Positions 8,961 to 18,481 are shown, numbered from the stretch's first letter. The stretch: DNA of 64,000 bases from Kosakonia arachidis (GCF_900116535.1 NZ_FPAU01000004.1:124001-188000), one strand, 5' to 3'. The notes: a model not told the origin generated them from the sequence alone. Made by a program: numbers and translations.

Positions 8961-9998
8961 ATGACAATGACTATTTTCCGCAGCTTTGTGGCCGTTGCGC
9001 TGCTGCTATTGGCTGGCTGTGAACGCAGTGAACAGACACAATCAACTGTGCTGGAAGGTAAAACGATGGGCACGTTCTGGCGTGTCAGTCTGGTCGACAT
9101 GGATGCACAGAGGGCGCAGGCGCTACAGCAAAAAATTCAGGCGCAACTGGATGCTGATGATCATCTAATGTCAACGTGGAAGAGCGATTCTGAGCTAATG
9201 CGCTTTAATCACACGACCAGTACCGCGCCCTGGCCGGTCAGCGCTGCAATGGCGGATCTTGTGACCCTCTCTTTGCGTGTTGGGGAAAAAACGGATGGCG
9301 CAATGGATATTACGGTTGGGCCACTGGTGAATCTGTGGGGATTCGGTCCGGATAAACAACCGGTAGTCAGCCCAACACAGGCGCAAATTGATGCGGCAAA
9401 AGCCCGTACCGGCTTGCAGCATCTGACGGTGATCAACCGCTCCGGGGAACAATTCCTGCAAAAAGATCTGCCGGATCTGTTTGTCGATTTATCGACAGTC
9501 GGTGAGGGCTATGCGGCGGATCATCTGGCGCGGCTTATGGAGCAGGAAGGTATTGCCCGCTATCTGGTTTCTGTTGGCGGCGCACTTGTCAGCCGGGGTC
9601 TGAGTGCGCAAGGCCAGCCGTGGCGGGTGGCGATCCAGAAACCGACCGATCGTGAAAATGTTGCGCAAGCCGTGGTCGATATTAACGGTCATGGGATCAG
9701 CACCTCCGGAAGTTATCGCAACTATTACGAGCTGGATGGCAAACGTATTTCGCATATTATCGATCCGAGCACCGGGCGTCCCATCGATCACCGCCTGGTT
9801 TCAGTCACGGTGATTGCCCCAACGGCGCTGGAAGCGGATGCCTGGGACACTGGTTTAATGGTACTGGGTACCGATAAAGCCAAAAAAGTGGTGATGCGCG
9901 AAGGGTTGGCGGTATTTATGATTATGAAAGAGGGCGACGGTTTTACCACCTGGATGTCGCCGCAATTTTCCGCATTCCTGGTCAGTGAAAAAAATTAA
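8961..9998 (+). CDS. apbE: FAD:protein FMN transferase (ApbE lipoprotein)
   Basis: Uses FAD to attach FMN covalently to Thr or Ser of periplasmic-facing flavoproteins such as Nqr and Rnf subunits. The 345 residues start with a lipoprotein signal; the lipobox LLAGC places the lipidated Cys near residue 20. Family motifs include GKTMGTFW, DGAMDITVGPLVNLWGFG, VDLSTVGEGYAADHLA, the Gly-rich SVGGAL, and SHIIDPSTGRP with ALEADAWDTGLMVLG near the C-terminus, the Mg/FAD-binding part. AGGAG precedes the ATG at 8961. It lies in the same orientation as ompC but behind its terminator. The stop codon lies inside the Ada operator of the next gene. Confidence 0.95.
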   Translation: MTMTIFRSFVAVALLLLAGCERSEQTQSTVLEGKTMGTFWRVSLVDMDAQRAQALQQKIQAQLDADDHLMSTWKSDSELMRFNHTTSTAPWPVSAAMADLVTLSLRVGEKTDGAMDITVGPLVNLWGFGPDKQPVVSPTQAQIDAAKARTGLQHLTVINRSGEQFLQKDLPDLFVDLSTVGEGYAADHLARLMEQEGIARYLVSVGGALVSRGLSAQGQPWRVAIQKPTDRENVAQAVVDINGHGISTSGSYRNYYELDGKRISHIIDPSTGRPIDHRLVSVTVIAPTALEADAWDTGLMVLGTDKAKKVVMREGLAVFMIMKEGDGFTTWMSPQFSAFLVSEKN

Positions 9999-10005
9999 AA
10001 CGCAA
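9993..10005 (+). promoter_or_regulatory. Ada operator of ada-alkB
   Basis: AAT (9993-9995), six bases, then GCAA (10002-10005) matches the A-box/B-box pattern bound by methylated Ada in the E. coli ada promoter. The following AAGATTG is also the same as in E. coli. The element overlaps the apbE stop codon and lies 66-78 bp before the ada ATG, so ada-alkB should be autoinduced on methylation damage. Confidence 0.8.
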
Positions 10006-10070
10006 GATTGCGGGTGTCGGGTTCTGCACAAGTGTGCACAGTGGGGCTAAGCTTAAATAAGGAGCCTGAC

Positions 10071-11129
10071 ATGAACGAGACTTTACTTGATGAACAGCGC
10101 TGGCAGGCGGTGCTGGCGCGCAACCCGCAGGCTGATGGTGAGTTTGTTTTTGCAGTGTTGACCACCGGCATCTTCTGTCGCCCGTCCTGTCGCGCGCGAC
10201 ACGCTCTGCGCCAGAATGTGTGTTTCTTCCCGGATGCCGATAGCGCTGCTGCTGCGGGTTTTCGCCCATGCAAACGGTGTCAGCCCGATAAAGCGCATCC
10301 GCAACAACAGCGACTGGATAAAGTGGCTACCGCTTGTCGATTGCTCGAGCAGGATACGCCTGTGACCCTCGATCAACTGGCGGCCAGTGTAGGCATCAGT
10401 TCGTATCATTTTCATCGTCTGTTTAAATCCGTGACCGGGATGACGCCGAAAGCCTGGCAACAAGCCTTCCGCGCCCGGCGCCTGCGCAACGCGCTGGCAG
10501 AGAGCGACACGGTGACCGATGCCGTACTGGCTGCGGGGTTCCCCGACAGTAGCAGCTACTATCGGCAGGCCGATGCTGCGCTGGGAATGACGGCGCGTCA
10601 GTTTCGCCGTGGTGGTGACGATGCTGATATTCGTTATGCGCTAAATGACTGTTCGCTGGGGCGCTGCCTGGTGGCCGAGAGCGAACGGGGTATCTGCGCC
10701 ATTTTACTGGCTGACAGTGATGAGCAACTGTTGGCAGAACTGAATACGATTTTTCCTCATGCCCGGAACGTGCAGGGCGATGAGGCGATGCTTGCGCGCG
10801 TCGCGCAGGTGATCCGCCGTCTTGATCGTGTGGATGCGCCATTTACGTTACCGCTGGATTTGCGCGGCACGGCTTTCCAGCTTCAGGTATGGCAGGCGCT
10901 GCGCGAGCTTCCCGCTGGTGCAACGATCAGCTATCAGCGTCTTGCACAGCAAATGGGAAAACCGGGTGCGGTGAGAGCGGTGGCCAGTGCCTGCGCAGCG
11001 AATAAACTGGCGATTATTATTCCTTGCCATCGCGTGGTACGCGGCGACGGCGCACTCTCCGGTTATCGCTGGGGAGTTGCGCGTAAAGCGCAACTGCTGC
11101 AACGAGAAGCGAAAAAAGAGGAGAGTTAA
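10071..11129 (+). CDS. ada: Adaptive-response protein Ada (methyltransferase and activator)
   Basis: Bifunctional 352-residue protein. The N-terminal domain repairs methylphosphotriesters by transferring the methyl group to Cys36, one of four zinc-binding Cys (IFCRPSCRARHA and FRPCKRCQPDK), which turns Ada into an activator. An AraC-type helix-turn-helix follows (about 85-180, LDQLAASVGISSYHFHRLFK). The C-terminal O6-alkylguanine methyltransferase has Cys319 in the PCHRV motif. The ATG at 10071 is preceded by TAAGGAG at a 6-nt distance and fits the E. coli protein (354 residues). Its stop overlaps the alkB start by one base, which indicates translational coupling. Confidence 0.97.
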   Translation: MNETLLDEQRWQAVLARNPQADGEFVFAVLTTGIFCRPSCRARHALRQNVCFFPDADSAAAAGFRPCKRCQPDKAHPQQQRLDKVATACRLLEQDTPVTLDQLAASVGISSYHFHRLFKSVTGMTPKAWQQAFRARRLRNALAESDTVTDAVLAAGFPDSSSYYRQADAALGMTARQFRRGGDDADIRYALNDCSLGRCLVAESERGICAILLADSDEQLLAELNTIFPHARNVQGDEAMLARVAQVIRRLDRVDAPFTLPLDLRGTAFQLQVWQALRELPAGATISYQRLAQQMGKPGAVRAVASACAANKLAIIIPCHRVVRGDGALSGYRWGVARKAQLLQREAKKEES

Positions 11130-11779
11130 TGCTCGATCTGTTTGCCGATGAAGAACCCTGGCAGGAGCCGCTGGCTCCTGGTGCTATGGTGCTGCGCCGT
11201 TTTGCGCTGCCGCATGTGGAAGCGCTGATGCGTGGCATTGCTCAGGTGATCAGCCAGTCACCGCTGCGCCATATGGTCACGCCGGGTGGGTATACCATGT
11301 CCGTGGCAATGACCAATTGCGGCAGGCTAGGCTGGACGACTAATCAACACGGTTATCTCTACGCGCCTGTCGATCCGCAAACGACTCAGCCGTGGCCGGA
11401 AATGCCGACTGCGTTCGCGGTGTTATGTCATAAAGCCAGTATCGCGGCGGGCTACCCTGAGTTTCACCCGGATGCCTGCTTGATCAACCGTTACGTGCCT
11501 GGTGCGAAGTTATCGCTGCATCAGGATAAGGACGAACCTGATTTGCGCGCGCCGATAGTCTCTGTTTCGCTGGGCTTACCGGCTATTTTCCAGTTTGGTG
11601 GGTTGAAGCGTAACAATCCACTGCAACGATTGATGCTGGAACATGGCGATATTGTTGTGTGGGGCGGTGAATCACGGCTCTTTTATCATGGCATAGCGCC
11701 GCTGAAAGCGGGCTATCATCCGCTGACCGGTGAGTGTCGTTACAACCTGACATTCCGCCAGGCAGGTGAAAGCGAATAA
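11129..11779 (+). CDS. alkB: Alpha-ketoglutarate-dependent dioxygenase AlkB
   Basis: Fe(II)/2-oxoglutarate dioxygenase that reverses 1-methyladenine and 3-methylcytosine in DNA and RNA by oxidative demethylation. The 216 residues equal the E. coli length. The metal ligands are visible as His131 and Asp133 in SLHQDKDEPD and the distal His in RLFYHGI. The 2-oxoglutarate-binding Arg residues lie in the C-terminal CRYNLTFRQAG. The substrate lid region with TPGGYTMSVAMTNCG is conserved. The start overlaps the ada stop (TAATG), so the pair is one operon under the Ada operator. Confidence 0.97.
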   Translation: MLDLFADEEPWQEPLAPGAMVLRRFALPHVEALMRGIAQVISQSPLRHMVTPGGYTMSVAMTNCGRLGWTTNQHGYLYAPVDPQTTQPWPEMPTAFAVLCHKASIAAGYPEFHPDACLINRYVPGAKLSLHQDKDEPDLRAPIVSVSLGLPAIFQFGGLKRNNPLQRLMLEHGDIVVWGGESRLFYHGIAPLKAGYHPLTGECRYNLTFRQAGESE

Positions 11780-11853
11780 AAATAAGAATTATTCTTGATG
11801 TAAGGCGGTAGCCGTTTAAACTGCTGGCTGTTTTTGTTGACCGGGCCGTTGTT

Positions 11854-13497
11854 ATGGAACTCTTTCTCCTTGTCTGGCGCCAATATCGCTGGCCATTCGT
11901 GGCGGTACTGGCGCTCTCTCTTACCAGTGCCGCATTCGGCATCGGGCTGATCGCTTTTATTAACCAGCGTTTGATTGAAACCGTCGATATGTCATTGACC
12001 GTGCTGCCAGAATTTCTCGGCTTGCTGCTGCTGTTAATGGCGGTGACACTCGGCTCGCAACTGGCTCTGACCACGCTCGGCCACCATTTCGTTTACCGCC
12101 TGCGAAGTGAATTTATCAAACGGATCCTCGATACACCGTTGGAGCGCATTGAGCAACTGGGCAGCGCGTCCCTACTGGCCGGGTTGACCAGCGATGTGCG
12201 CAACATCACTATCGCTTTTGTACGTCTGCCGGAACTGGTGCAGGGCATTATTCTGACTATAGGCTCGTGCATTTATCTGGCCATGCTATCCGGCAAAATG
12301 CTGATGATCACTGCACTGTGGATGGCGCTGACCATTTGGGGCGGCTTTATTCTTGTTTCCCGCGTATATAAACATATGGCGACGCTGCGCGAGACGGAGG
12401 ATAAGCTTTATAACGATTTCCAGACGGTGCTGGAAGGGCGCAAAGAACTGAATCTGAATCGCGAGCGTGCCGAACATATTTTTGAACAGATGTACCTGCC
12501 GGATGCGCGCGAGTACCGCCACCATATTATTCGTGCCGACACTTTCCATCTCAGCGCCGTCAACTGGTCGAACATTATGATGCTCGGCGCGATTGGCCTC
12601 GTGTTCTGGATGGCAAATAGCCAGGGCTGGGCGGATACCAACGTCGCGGCAACCTATTCGCTGACGCTGCTGTTTTTGCGCACGCCGTTGCTTTCGGCGA
12701 TCGGCGCATTGCCGACATTGTTGAGTGCACAAGTTGCTTTCAACAAACTGAAGCATTTCGATCTGGCACCGTATCAGCCCGTATTTCTGCGGCCACAGGT
12801 TTTCCCCGGCTGGAAAACGCTGGAGCTGCGCAATGTGACCTTTAAATATCAGGAGAATGATTTCTCCGTCGGCCCGATCAACATGACGCTGAACCGGGGC
12901 GAACTGGTGTTTCTGATTGGCGGCAACGGCAGCGGTAAATCAACGCTGGCGATGTTACTGACCGGGTTATATCAACCGGTTTCTGGCCAGATCCTACTGG
13001 ATGATAAACCGATGGCGCAGGATCGTCCGGAAGATTATCGCAAGCTATTCTCGGCGGTGTTTACCGATGTCTGGCTGTTTGACGATCTGCTCGGGCCGGA
13101 AGGTAAACCAGCGGATCCGGCGCTGGTCGATAAGTGGCTGGTTCAGTTGAAGATGGCGCACAAACTGGAACTGGACAACAGCAAGATCCTCAATTTGAAA
13201 CTCTCGAAAGGGCAGAAAAAGCGCGTGGCGCTGCTGCTGGCGCTGGCGGAAGAACGCGATATTCTGTTACTTGACGAATGGGCAGCCGATCAGGATCCCC
13301 ATTTCCGCCGTGACTTCTATCAGGTGTTGTTGCCGCTGATGCAACAGATGGGGAAAACCATTTTTGCCATCAGCCACGACGATCACTACTTTACTCATGC
13401 CGAGCGCCTACTGGAGATGCGCGATGGCCAGTTGACTGAGCTGGTAGGTGAAGAGCGTGCGCAAGCTTCCCGCGATGCCGTCTCCCACACAGCCTGA
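11854..13497 (+). CDS. yojI: ABC exporter YojI
   Basis: Half-transporter of 547 residues with fused membrane and ATP-binding domains. In E. coli YojI works with TolC to export microcin J25, so it is classed as a peptide exporter; its native substrate is unknown. About six membrane segments occupy residues 10-300. The nucleotide-binding domain has Walker [10 protein letters not shown], a variant signature LSKGQKKR, and Walker [14 protein letters not shown]. The Trp after the catalytic Glu is also found in E. coli. The ribosome-binding site before the ATG is weak. It follows alkB by 74 bp and may be partly co-transcribed. Confidence 0.95.
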   Translation: MELFLLVWRQYRWPFVAVLALSLTSAAFGIGLIAFINQRLIETVDMSLTVLPEFLGLLLLLMAVTLGSQLALTTLGHHFVYRLRSEFIKRILDTPLERIEQLGSASLLAGLTSDVRNITIAFVRLPELVQGIILTIGSCIYLAMLSGKMLMITALWMALTIWGGFILVSRVYKHMATLRETEDKLYNDFQTVLEGRKELNLNRERAEHIFEQMYLPDAREYRHHIIRADTFHLSAVNWSNIMMLGAIGLVFWMANSQGWADTNVAATYSLTLLFLRTPLLSAIGALPTLLSAQVAFNKLKHFDLAPYQPVFLRPQVFPGWKTLELRNVTFKYQENDFSVGPINMTLNRGELVFLIGGNGSGKSTLAMLLTGLYQPVSGQILLDDKPMAQDRPEDYRKLFSAVFTDVWLFDDLLGPEGKPADPALVDKWLVQLKMAHKLELDNSKILNLKLSKGQKKRVALLLALAEERDILLLDEWAADQDPHFRRDFYQVLLPLMQQMGKTIFAISHDDHYFTHAERLLEMRDGQLTELVGEERAQASRDAVSHTA

Positions 13498-13642
13498 GCA
13501 ATGCGTCCCCTTCGATTGAGGGGGATGTTTGCTCGCTTTTTCGCCAAATGCCCTACCGTTTATTATTTTTTGCAAAAGCTGCCGCTATGCTTAAGGCTAT
13601 TCGGCCCCGGTTTCAGGGCGCTTTGCATTCAGGGAACGACTC

Positions 13643-15079
13643 ATGTCATTAAGCAAAAAAAACAGCGTCAAACTGCGCGACGAGGAGCGAGCGCGCCTGA
13701 TTTGGTTGCTGATCACCCATAAACCGCTTACCGCCTCGCTGCTCGGACAGCTCACCCTCGCTGAGCAGGTTGACAGCGCTGCGCTGGAGCAGGATCTGGC
13801 GGAGGTTAACACGCTGGTCTCCCATTTGCCTCCGCCGGATCTCGCCGATACGCTGGAGGCCTTGCCAGTGGATGAACGCCACGCATTATGGCGGCTGGTG
13901 AGCGATGATAAACGCGGTAAAGTGCTGCTTGAAGCGTCGGAAAATGTCTGGGATGACCTGATCGATGAGATGAGCGACCGCGCACTGATCGATGCCCTGC
14001 AAACGCTGGATATCGACGATCAAATCTGGCTGGTGCAGCATCTGCCACGTAACCTCACCGGTCGCTTAATGGCGACGTTACCGCGCGCAGAGCGTAACCG
14101 CATGCGGGAAGTAATGCGCTACGGCAAAAACTGTGTCGGCGCGATTATGGAGTTTGAGGTGATCTCCGTACGCTCTGAAGTGACGCTGGCGGCGGTTCAG
14201 CGCTATCTGCGACGGCTCGGCAAAATGCCGGACAACACCGACAAACTTTTTGTTATTGGCCGCGATAACCGGTTGATGGGGGAGTTGGCGCTGCAAACAA
14301 TTTTACTGAATGCCGCCGGAAGGCGGGTCAGCGAAGTGATGGATGCGGATCCGGTGGCCTTTTCTCCGGAAGAGGACGCGGAAAAAGTGGCGCGAACCTT
14401 CGAGCGCGACAACCTGCTTAGCGCGGCAGTGGTCGATGATAACGGAATGTTAATGGGCCGTCTGACCATCGATGAGATCGTCAATGTGGTCTATGAAGAG
14501 ACCGACAACGATTTGCGCCAGATGAGTGGTCTGAGCGCCGAAGAAGACGTGTTTGCCCCGGTAAGTAAAGCGGTAAAAACCCGCTGGGCGTGGCTGGCTA
14601 TCAACTTGTGTACGGCGTTTATCGCCTCGCGCGTGATCGACGGTTTTGAACACACCATTTCTCAACTGGTTGCGCTTGCGTCGCTGATGCCGATTGTCGC
14701 CGGGATTGGCGGCAATACCGGCAACCAAACTATTACCATGATTGTGCGCGCACTGGCGCTACAAAACATTCAGCCGGGCAACTTTGCTTTCCTGATTATG
14801 CGTGAACTTGGCGTTGCGTTGATTAACGGTCTGGTGTGGGGCGGTATTATGGGCTGCATCACATGGTGGTTGTACGACGATGCGGCGCTGGGCGGCGTCA
14901 TGACGCTGGCGATGGTGCTGAACTTGCTGATGGCAGCGTTGATGGGCGTGTTGATCCCGATGATCATGACCCGGCTGGGGCGTGACCCGGCGGTTGGCTC
15001 CAGCGTGATGATTACCGCTATCACAGATACCGGCGGCTTTTTTATTTTCCTTGGGCTGGCGACGCTGTTTTTGCTGTAA
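13643..15079 (+). CDS. mgtE: Magnesium transporter MgtE
   Basis: Mg2+-gated channel of the inner membrane, 478 residues. The order is an N-terminal MgtE_N helical domain (about 40-135), two CBS domains (about 140-265) that sense cytosolic Mg2+, a plug helix, and five membrane segments (about 300-478). The pore signature is visible in LASLMPIVAGIGGNTGNQT, and the acidic DTGGFFIFLGLATLFLL end is typical. K-12 has no MgtE at this place and, as far as I recall, none at all. The gene stands alone behind yojI. Its last 38 bp overlap the convergent SulP gene. Confidence 0.93.
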   Translation: MSLSKKNSVKLRDEERARLIWLLITHKPLTASLLGQLTLAEQVDSAALEQDLAEVNTLVSHLPPPDLADTLEALPVDERHALWRLVSDDKRGKVLLEASENVWDDLIDEMSDRALIDALQTLDIDDQIWLVQHLPRNLTGRLMATLPRAERNRMREVMRYGKNCVGAIMEFEVISVRSEVTLAAVQRYLRRLGKMPDNTDKLFVIGRDNRLMGELALQTILLNAAGRRVSEVMDADPVAFSPEEDAEKVARTFERDNLLSAAVVDDNGMLMGRLTIDEIVNVVYEETDNDLRQMSGLSAEEDVFAPVSKAVKTRWAWLAINLCTAFIASRVIDGFEHTISQLVALASLMPIVAGIGGNTGNQTITMIVRALALQNIQPGNFAFLIMRELGVALINGLVWGGIMGCITWWLYDDAALGGVMTLAMVLNLLMAALMGVLIPMIMTRLGRDPAVGSSVMITAITDTGGFFIFLGLATLFLL

Positions 15080-16277
15080 CGTTTGCTGCTTTACGCCACT
15101 TCGGCGGCGTGAGCGCCAGTGTGACCAGCCCACCCAGTACGCCAATTGCCAGGTTCCCGGTACTGACGGTAGCGACCACTGTGACCAACATCACCACCGT
15201 TTCCATGAGTTGCGCTTGCTTAAGCGTTACGGGTTGCAGACTGCGCCAGTTAAAGGTTTTAAAGGCAACGATGGCCATAATGCCCGCCAGCACAACCATC
15301 GGAATTTTCGCCATCACGCTACTGAGCGCTGTCACAAGCAGCAAAAGCACCAGCGCGGCGGCCAGCGTTGAGATGCGCGTGCGACCTTTGCCCATCTCCA
15401 CATTTACAATGGTCTGACCGATCATCGCACAGCCCGCGATCCCACCGTAGAGCCCTGCAAGAATATTGGCGATGCCAAGCCCGGCGCTCTCGCGGCCCTT
15501 GTGCGAAGGTGTATGGGTTAAATCGTCAACCAGTTTGGCGGTCAGCAGAGACTCCATCAAACCAACAAAAGCGATACTCAGCGCGCAGGGCCAGATGATA
15601 CTCAATGTCTGCCAGTTGAGCGGCACCAGAAATGAGGTCAGTCCCGGCAGCCCGCCTCGCATTGGGCCTTCATCGCCCACGGTCGGCAGGAGCTTTCCGC
15701 TGAACAGGGTAAATGTGGTGAGTAACACAATGGCGACCAGTGGTGCAGGGATGTTTTTTACCCAGCGCGGCAACCACAGCACAATCAAAAGTGTCAGTAC
15801 GAACAACGTCAGAATTAGCGGGTCTTTGCTCCAGAAATGGGGGATCTGTGCAAAGAAGATCAGAATGCCAAGCGCGTTGACGAAACCGGTCATCACCGCA
15901 TGAGGAATAAAGCGCATCAGCCGCGCCATACCGCTCAGGCCGAAGAGAATTTGAATCACCCCCGCCAGTAAAACCGCCGGAAGAATGTATTCCATACCGT
16001 GTTGGTTAACCATAGGACCGATAACCAGAGAGACTGACCCCGCTGCCGCTGTCACCATTGCCGGACGTCCGCCCAAAAAAGACATGCTCAGGCACAGCAC
16101 GACTGAGGCAATCAGGCTCACTTTCGGGTCGACACCGGCAATCACCGAGAAAGAGATCACTTCTGGGATCAGCGCCAGTGCAGTGATCACCCCCGCCAGG
16201 CATTCACGGGTCAATAAGGCTGGGGAACGCAGAACATCGATGCTGCGGTTTGCCGGGGGGGATAATTTTACAGTCAT
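15042..16277 (-). CDS. SulP-family inorganic anion transporter without STAS domain
   Basis: Predicted 411-residue inner-membrane protein with about ten to twelve hydrophobic segments. Family marks are the N-terminal LAGVITALALIPEVISFSVIAGV, the GGRPAMVTAAAGSVS motif, and the later GLGIANILAGLYGGIAGCAMIGQ. Family members carry sulfate, bicarbonate or dicarboxylates; the substrate here cannot be read off. The protein stops shortly after the last helix, so the cytoplasmic STAS domain common in SulP proteins is missing. I chose the ATG at 16277; a TTG at 16349 would add 24 residues that look non-coding. Its stop lies inside the 3' end of mgtE. Confidence 0.85.
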   Translation of the reverse strand: MTVKLSPPANRSIDVLRSPALLTRECLAGVITALALIPEVISFSVIAGVDPKVSLIASVVLCLSMSFLGGRPAMVTAAAGSVSLVIGPMVNQHGMEYILPAVLLAGVIQILFGLSGMARLMRFIPHAVMTGFVNALGILIFFAQIPHFWSKDPLILTLFVLTLLIVLWLPRWVKNIPAPLVAIVLLTTFTLFSGKLLPTVGDEGPMRGGLPGLTSFLVPLNWQTLSIIWPCALSIAFVGLMESLLTAKLVDDLTHTPSHKGRESAGLGIANILAGLYGGIAGCAMIGQTIVNVEMGKGRTRISTLAAALVLLLLVTALSSVMAKIPMVVLAGIMAIVAFKTFNWRSLQPVTLKQAQLMETVVMLVTVVATVSTGNLAIGVLGGLVTLALTPPKWRKAANVTAKTASPAQGK

Positions 16278-16556
16278 AAAGGTTCGCAGGCCGGGGTAGC
16301 TTTCAACTATAGGGGCGCAAACGACATTGGTGCGTTTGACAAAGCGCAAAAGAATAGCAGATTTTAACCGCTGTGGGTCAACAATAAGTGTTAAATCTAA
16401 TCCGTAAAATCAACTTATTAATAACATTTATACAATGAATATTTAATGTTTAAACATTATTTAAATCTCACTTCTTAAGTGCTACGTTAAGAGGGTTAAC
16501 TACTTTACCCTCAATAAATGCGAATAAAACAGCACTAAAAGTAAGGCATTAATACC

Positions 16557-18212
16557 ATGAAAAAAATGACTGCCAGGCTGTTTTCGATGGCTGTCGGGCT
16601 AAATGCTGTCTCAAAGGCAGCGAAAGCGTCCGCATCGAAAGAGCAGGAAACAGATGTGCTTTTAATCGGTGGTGGGATCATGAGTGCCACATTGGGTACC
16701 TGGCTTCAGGATCTCGAACCCGACTGGTCGATTACTATGGTGGAACGGCTGGATGCCCTGGCAGAGGAGAGCTCGAACGGCTGGAATAACGCCGGTACGG
16801 GTCATGCTGCTTTAATGGAGCTGAACTACACCCCGCGCTCGGCTGACGGCACCGTCAGCATTAAAAAAGCGATTGAAATCAACGAAGCGTTCCGTATTTC
16901 TCGCCAGTTCTGGGCTCATCAGGTCAAAACCGGTGTGCTGCGCGAACCACGTTCATTTATCAATACCGTACCGCATATGAGCCTCGTCTGGGGCGATGAC
17001 AATGTGAACTTCCTGCGTGCCCGTTACAAAGCATTGCAGCAGTGTTCACTGTTCCGCGGTATGCGCTATTCCGAAGATCCCGAGCAGATCAAACAGTGGG
17101 CACCGCTGGTGATGGAAGGGCGCGATGCGAAGCAAAAAATCGCCGCGACCCGTACCGAGATTGGTACCGACGTTAACTTCGGTGAACTGACGCGCCAGAT
17201 GATTGGCTCATTGCAGAAAAAAGAGAACTTTTCTTTGCAACTGAGCACGGAAGTTCGCAGCCTAAAACGCAATGCCGATAATAGCTGGAGCGTAACGCTC
17301 AGCAACCTGAAAGGCGGCGGCGAGCGCGTGATAAAAGCGAAATTTATCTTTATTGGTGCTGGTGGCGCGGCGCTGAAATTGCTACAGGAATCCGGTATTC
17401 CAGAAGCGGCAGACTATGCCGGTTTCCCGGTTGGTGGCCAGTTCCTGGTGGCGGAGAACCCGGATGTCGTCAATCACCATCTGGCAAAAGTCTACGGTCA
17501 GGCGACTGTTGGCGCACCGCCGATGTCGGTTCCGCATATTGATACCCGTATTATTGATGGTAAACGTGTGCTGTTGTTCGGACCGTTCGCGACCTTCTCG
17601 ACACGTTTCCTGAAGAACGGTTCGCTGTGGGATCTGCTGCGTTCGACCAACTCATCCAATATTATACCGATGCTGACGGTGGGGATGACCAACTTCAGCC
17701 TGGTAAAATATCTGGTCAGCCAGGTACTGCAAAACGAAGATGACCGTTTCGACGCGCTGCGGGAATATTATCCGCTGGCGATGAAAGAGGACTGGCGTCT
17801 GTGGCAGGCGGGCCAGCGTGTACAAATCATCAAACGTGAAGCCGGGAAGGGCGGTGTATTGCGTCTCGGCACCGAAGTGGTGAGTGATAAAGAAGGTACC
17901 ATCGCTGCGCTTCTGGGGGCCTCGCCGGGCGCATCTACCGCGGCGCCGATTATGCTTGAACTGATGGAAAAAGTGTTTACTGAACGCTTTGCTTCCGCAG
18001 CCTGGCAGGCGAAGTTGAAAGAGATCATTCCCTCTTTTGGCACGCAACTTAACGGCAATATTGATGCTGCCGATGCAGAGTTGCGCTACACCAGCGAGAT
18101 CCTTGGGTTGAAATGCGACGAGTCTCTGGTGGCAGATGCCACGCCACCGGTACAGAGGCCAACGACCCAGCCGCACAACGATGGCGAGACGGTTGCGGAT
18201 ATCGCGCTGTAA
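16557..18212 (+). CDS. mqo: Malate:quinone oxidoreductase
   Basis: Membrane-associated FAD enzyme that oxidises L-malate to oxaloacetate and reduces ubiquinone, bypassing NAD-dependent malate dehydrogenase. The 551 residues compare with 548 in E. coli. The N-terminal FAD dinucleotide fold reads [15 protein letters not shown], and [22 protein letters not shown] is the conserved substrate/FAD region. [16 protein letters not shown] near residue 455 is another family signature. The extreme N-terminus resembles a signal sequence, as in E. coli. About 280 bp with AT-rich sequence separates it from the divergent SulP gene. In K-12 the neighbours eco and nap-ccm are present; both are missing here. 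Confidence 0.97.
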   Translation: MKKMTARLFSMAVGLNAVSKAAKASASKEQETDVLLIGGGIMSATLGTWLQDLEPDWSITMVERLDALAEESSNGWNNAGTGHAALMELNYTPRSADGTVSIKKAIEINEAFRISRQFWAHQVKTGVLREPRSFINTVPHMSLVWGDDNVNFLRARYKALQQCSLFRGMRYSEDPEQIKQWAPLVMEGRDAKQKIAATRTEIGTDVNFGELTRQMIGSLQKKENFSLQLSTEVRSLKRNADNSWSVTLSNLKGGGERVIKAKFIFIGAGGAALKLLQESGIPEAADYAGFPVGGQFLVAENPDVVNHHLAKVYGQATVGAPPMSVPHIDTRIIDGKRVLLFGPFATFSTRFLKNGSLWDLLRSTNSSNIIPMLTVGMTNFSLVKYLVSQVLQNEDDRFDALREYYPLAMKEDWRLWQAGQRVQIIKREAGKGGVLRLGTEVVSDKEGTIAALLGASPGASTAAPIMLELMEKVFTERFASAAWQAKLKEIIPSFGTQLNGNIDAADAELRYTSEILGLKCDESLVADATPPVQRPTTQPHNDGETVADIAL

Positions 18213-18233
18213 TTGCCTTTCCCGAAAAAATAG

Positions 18234-18263
18234 AACCGTAACGGGTGCGTTGCGGTTTTTTTT
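18234..18263 (+). terminator. mqo terminator
   Basis: AACCGTAACG and CGTTGCGGTT form a 10-bp stem (one G-T pair) around GGTG and are followed by a run of T residues. Confidence 0.85.
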
Positions 18264-18283
18264 ACCCCAGGCAGAATCACAGG

Positions 18284-18314
18284 CATAAAAAAACCAACCA
18301 CAACGGGTTGGTTT
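18284..18314 (-). terminator. tRNA-Pro terminator
   Basis: On the minus strand AAACCAACC pairs with GGTTGGTTT around a 6-nt loop and runs into a U tract. It lies just downstream of the tRNA CCA end. Confidence 0.85.
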
Positions 18315-18327
18315 ATTTGGGATTTTT

Positions 18328-18404
18328 TGGTCGGCACGAGAGGATTTGAACCTCCGACCCCTGACACCCCATGACAGTGCGCTACCAGGCTGCGCTACGT
18401 GCCG
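18328..18404 (-). tRNA. proL: tRNA-Pro (anticodon GGG)
   Basis: A 77-nt tRNA with encoded CCA (18328-18330). The acceptor stem is CGGCACG with CGTGCCG and discriminator A. The T arm contains GGTTCAAATCC and the D arm GCGCAGCCTGGTAGCGC. The anticodon loop ATGGGGT reads GGG at positions 34-36, so it decodes CCC and CCU. The anticodon stem is CTGTC/GTCAG with a U-U mismatch; E. coli proL has C-G where this has U-A, a compensatory change. The gene sits alone upstream of yejM and has no island attached. Confidence 0.98.
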
Positions 18405-18418
18405 ACACATTGGCGCTA

Positions 18419-18446
18419 ATAGTACCCTTTTCGTTGCTGATTGCAA
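18419..18446 (-). promoter_or_regulatory. tRNA-Pro promoter
   Basis: On the minus strand TTGCAA (18446-18441) and TACTAT (18424-18419) are 16 bp apart and end 14 bp before the tRNA 5' end, so transcription would start a few bases upstream of the mature tRNA. Confidence 0.75.
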
Positions 18447-18481
18447 GCGGAGGGACACCTGAGTGATTCATAATTAATCAA

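Noticed and set aside
13505..13524. CCCCTTCGATTGAGGGG hairpin after yojI as a terminator
   Set aside because: The stem is short and no T run follows; I could not support it as a terminator.
17652..18458. 268-codon minus-strand frame across the 3' end of mqo and tRNA-Pro
   Set aside because: It runs through the tRNA gene and the mqo terminator and has no family resemblance.
18284..18481. tRNA-Pro as an integration site for a genomic island
   Set aside because: There is no integrase, no direct repeat of the tRNA 3' end, and yejM follows at once; the site is empty.
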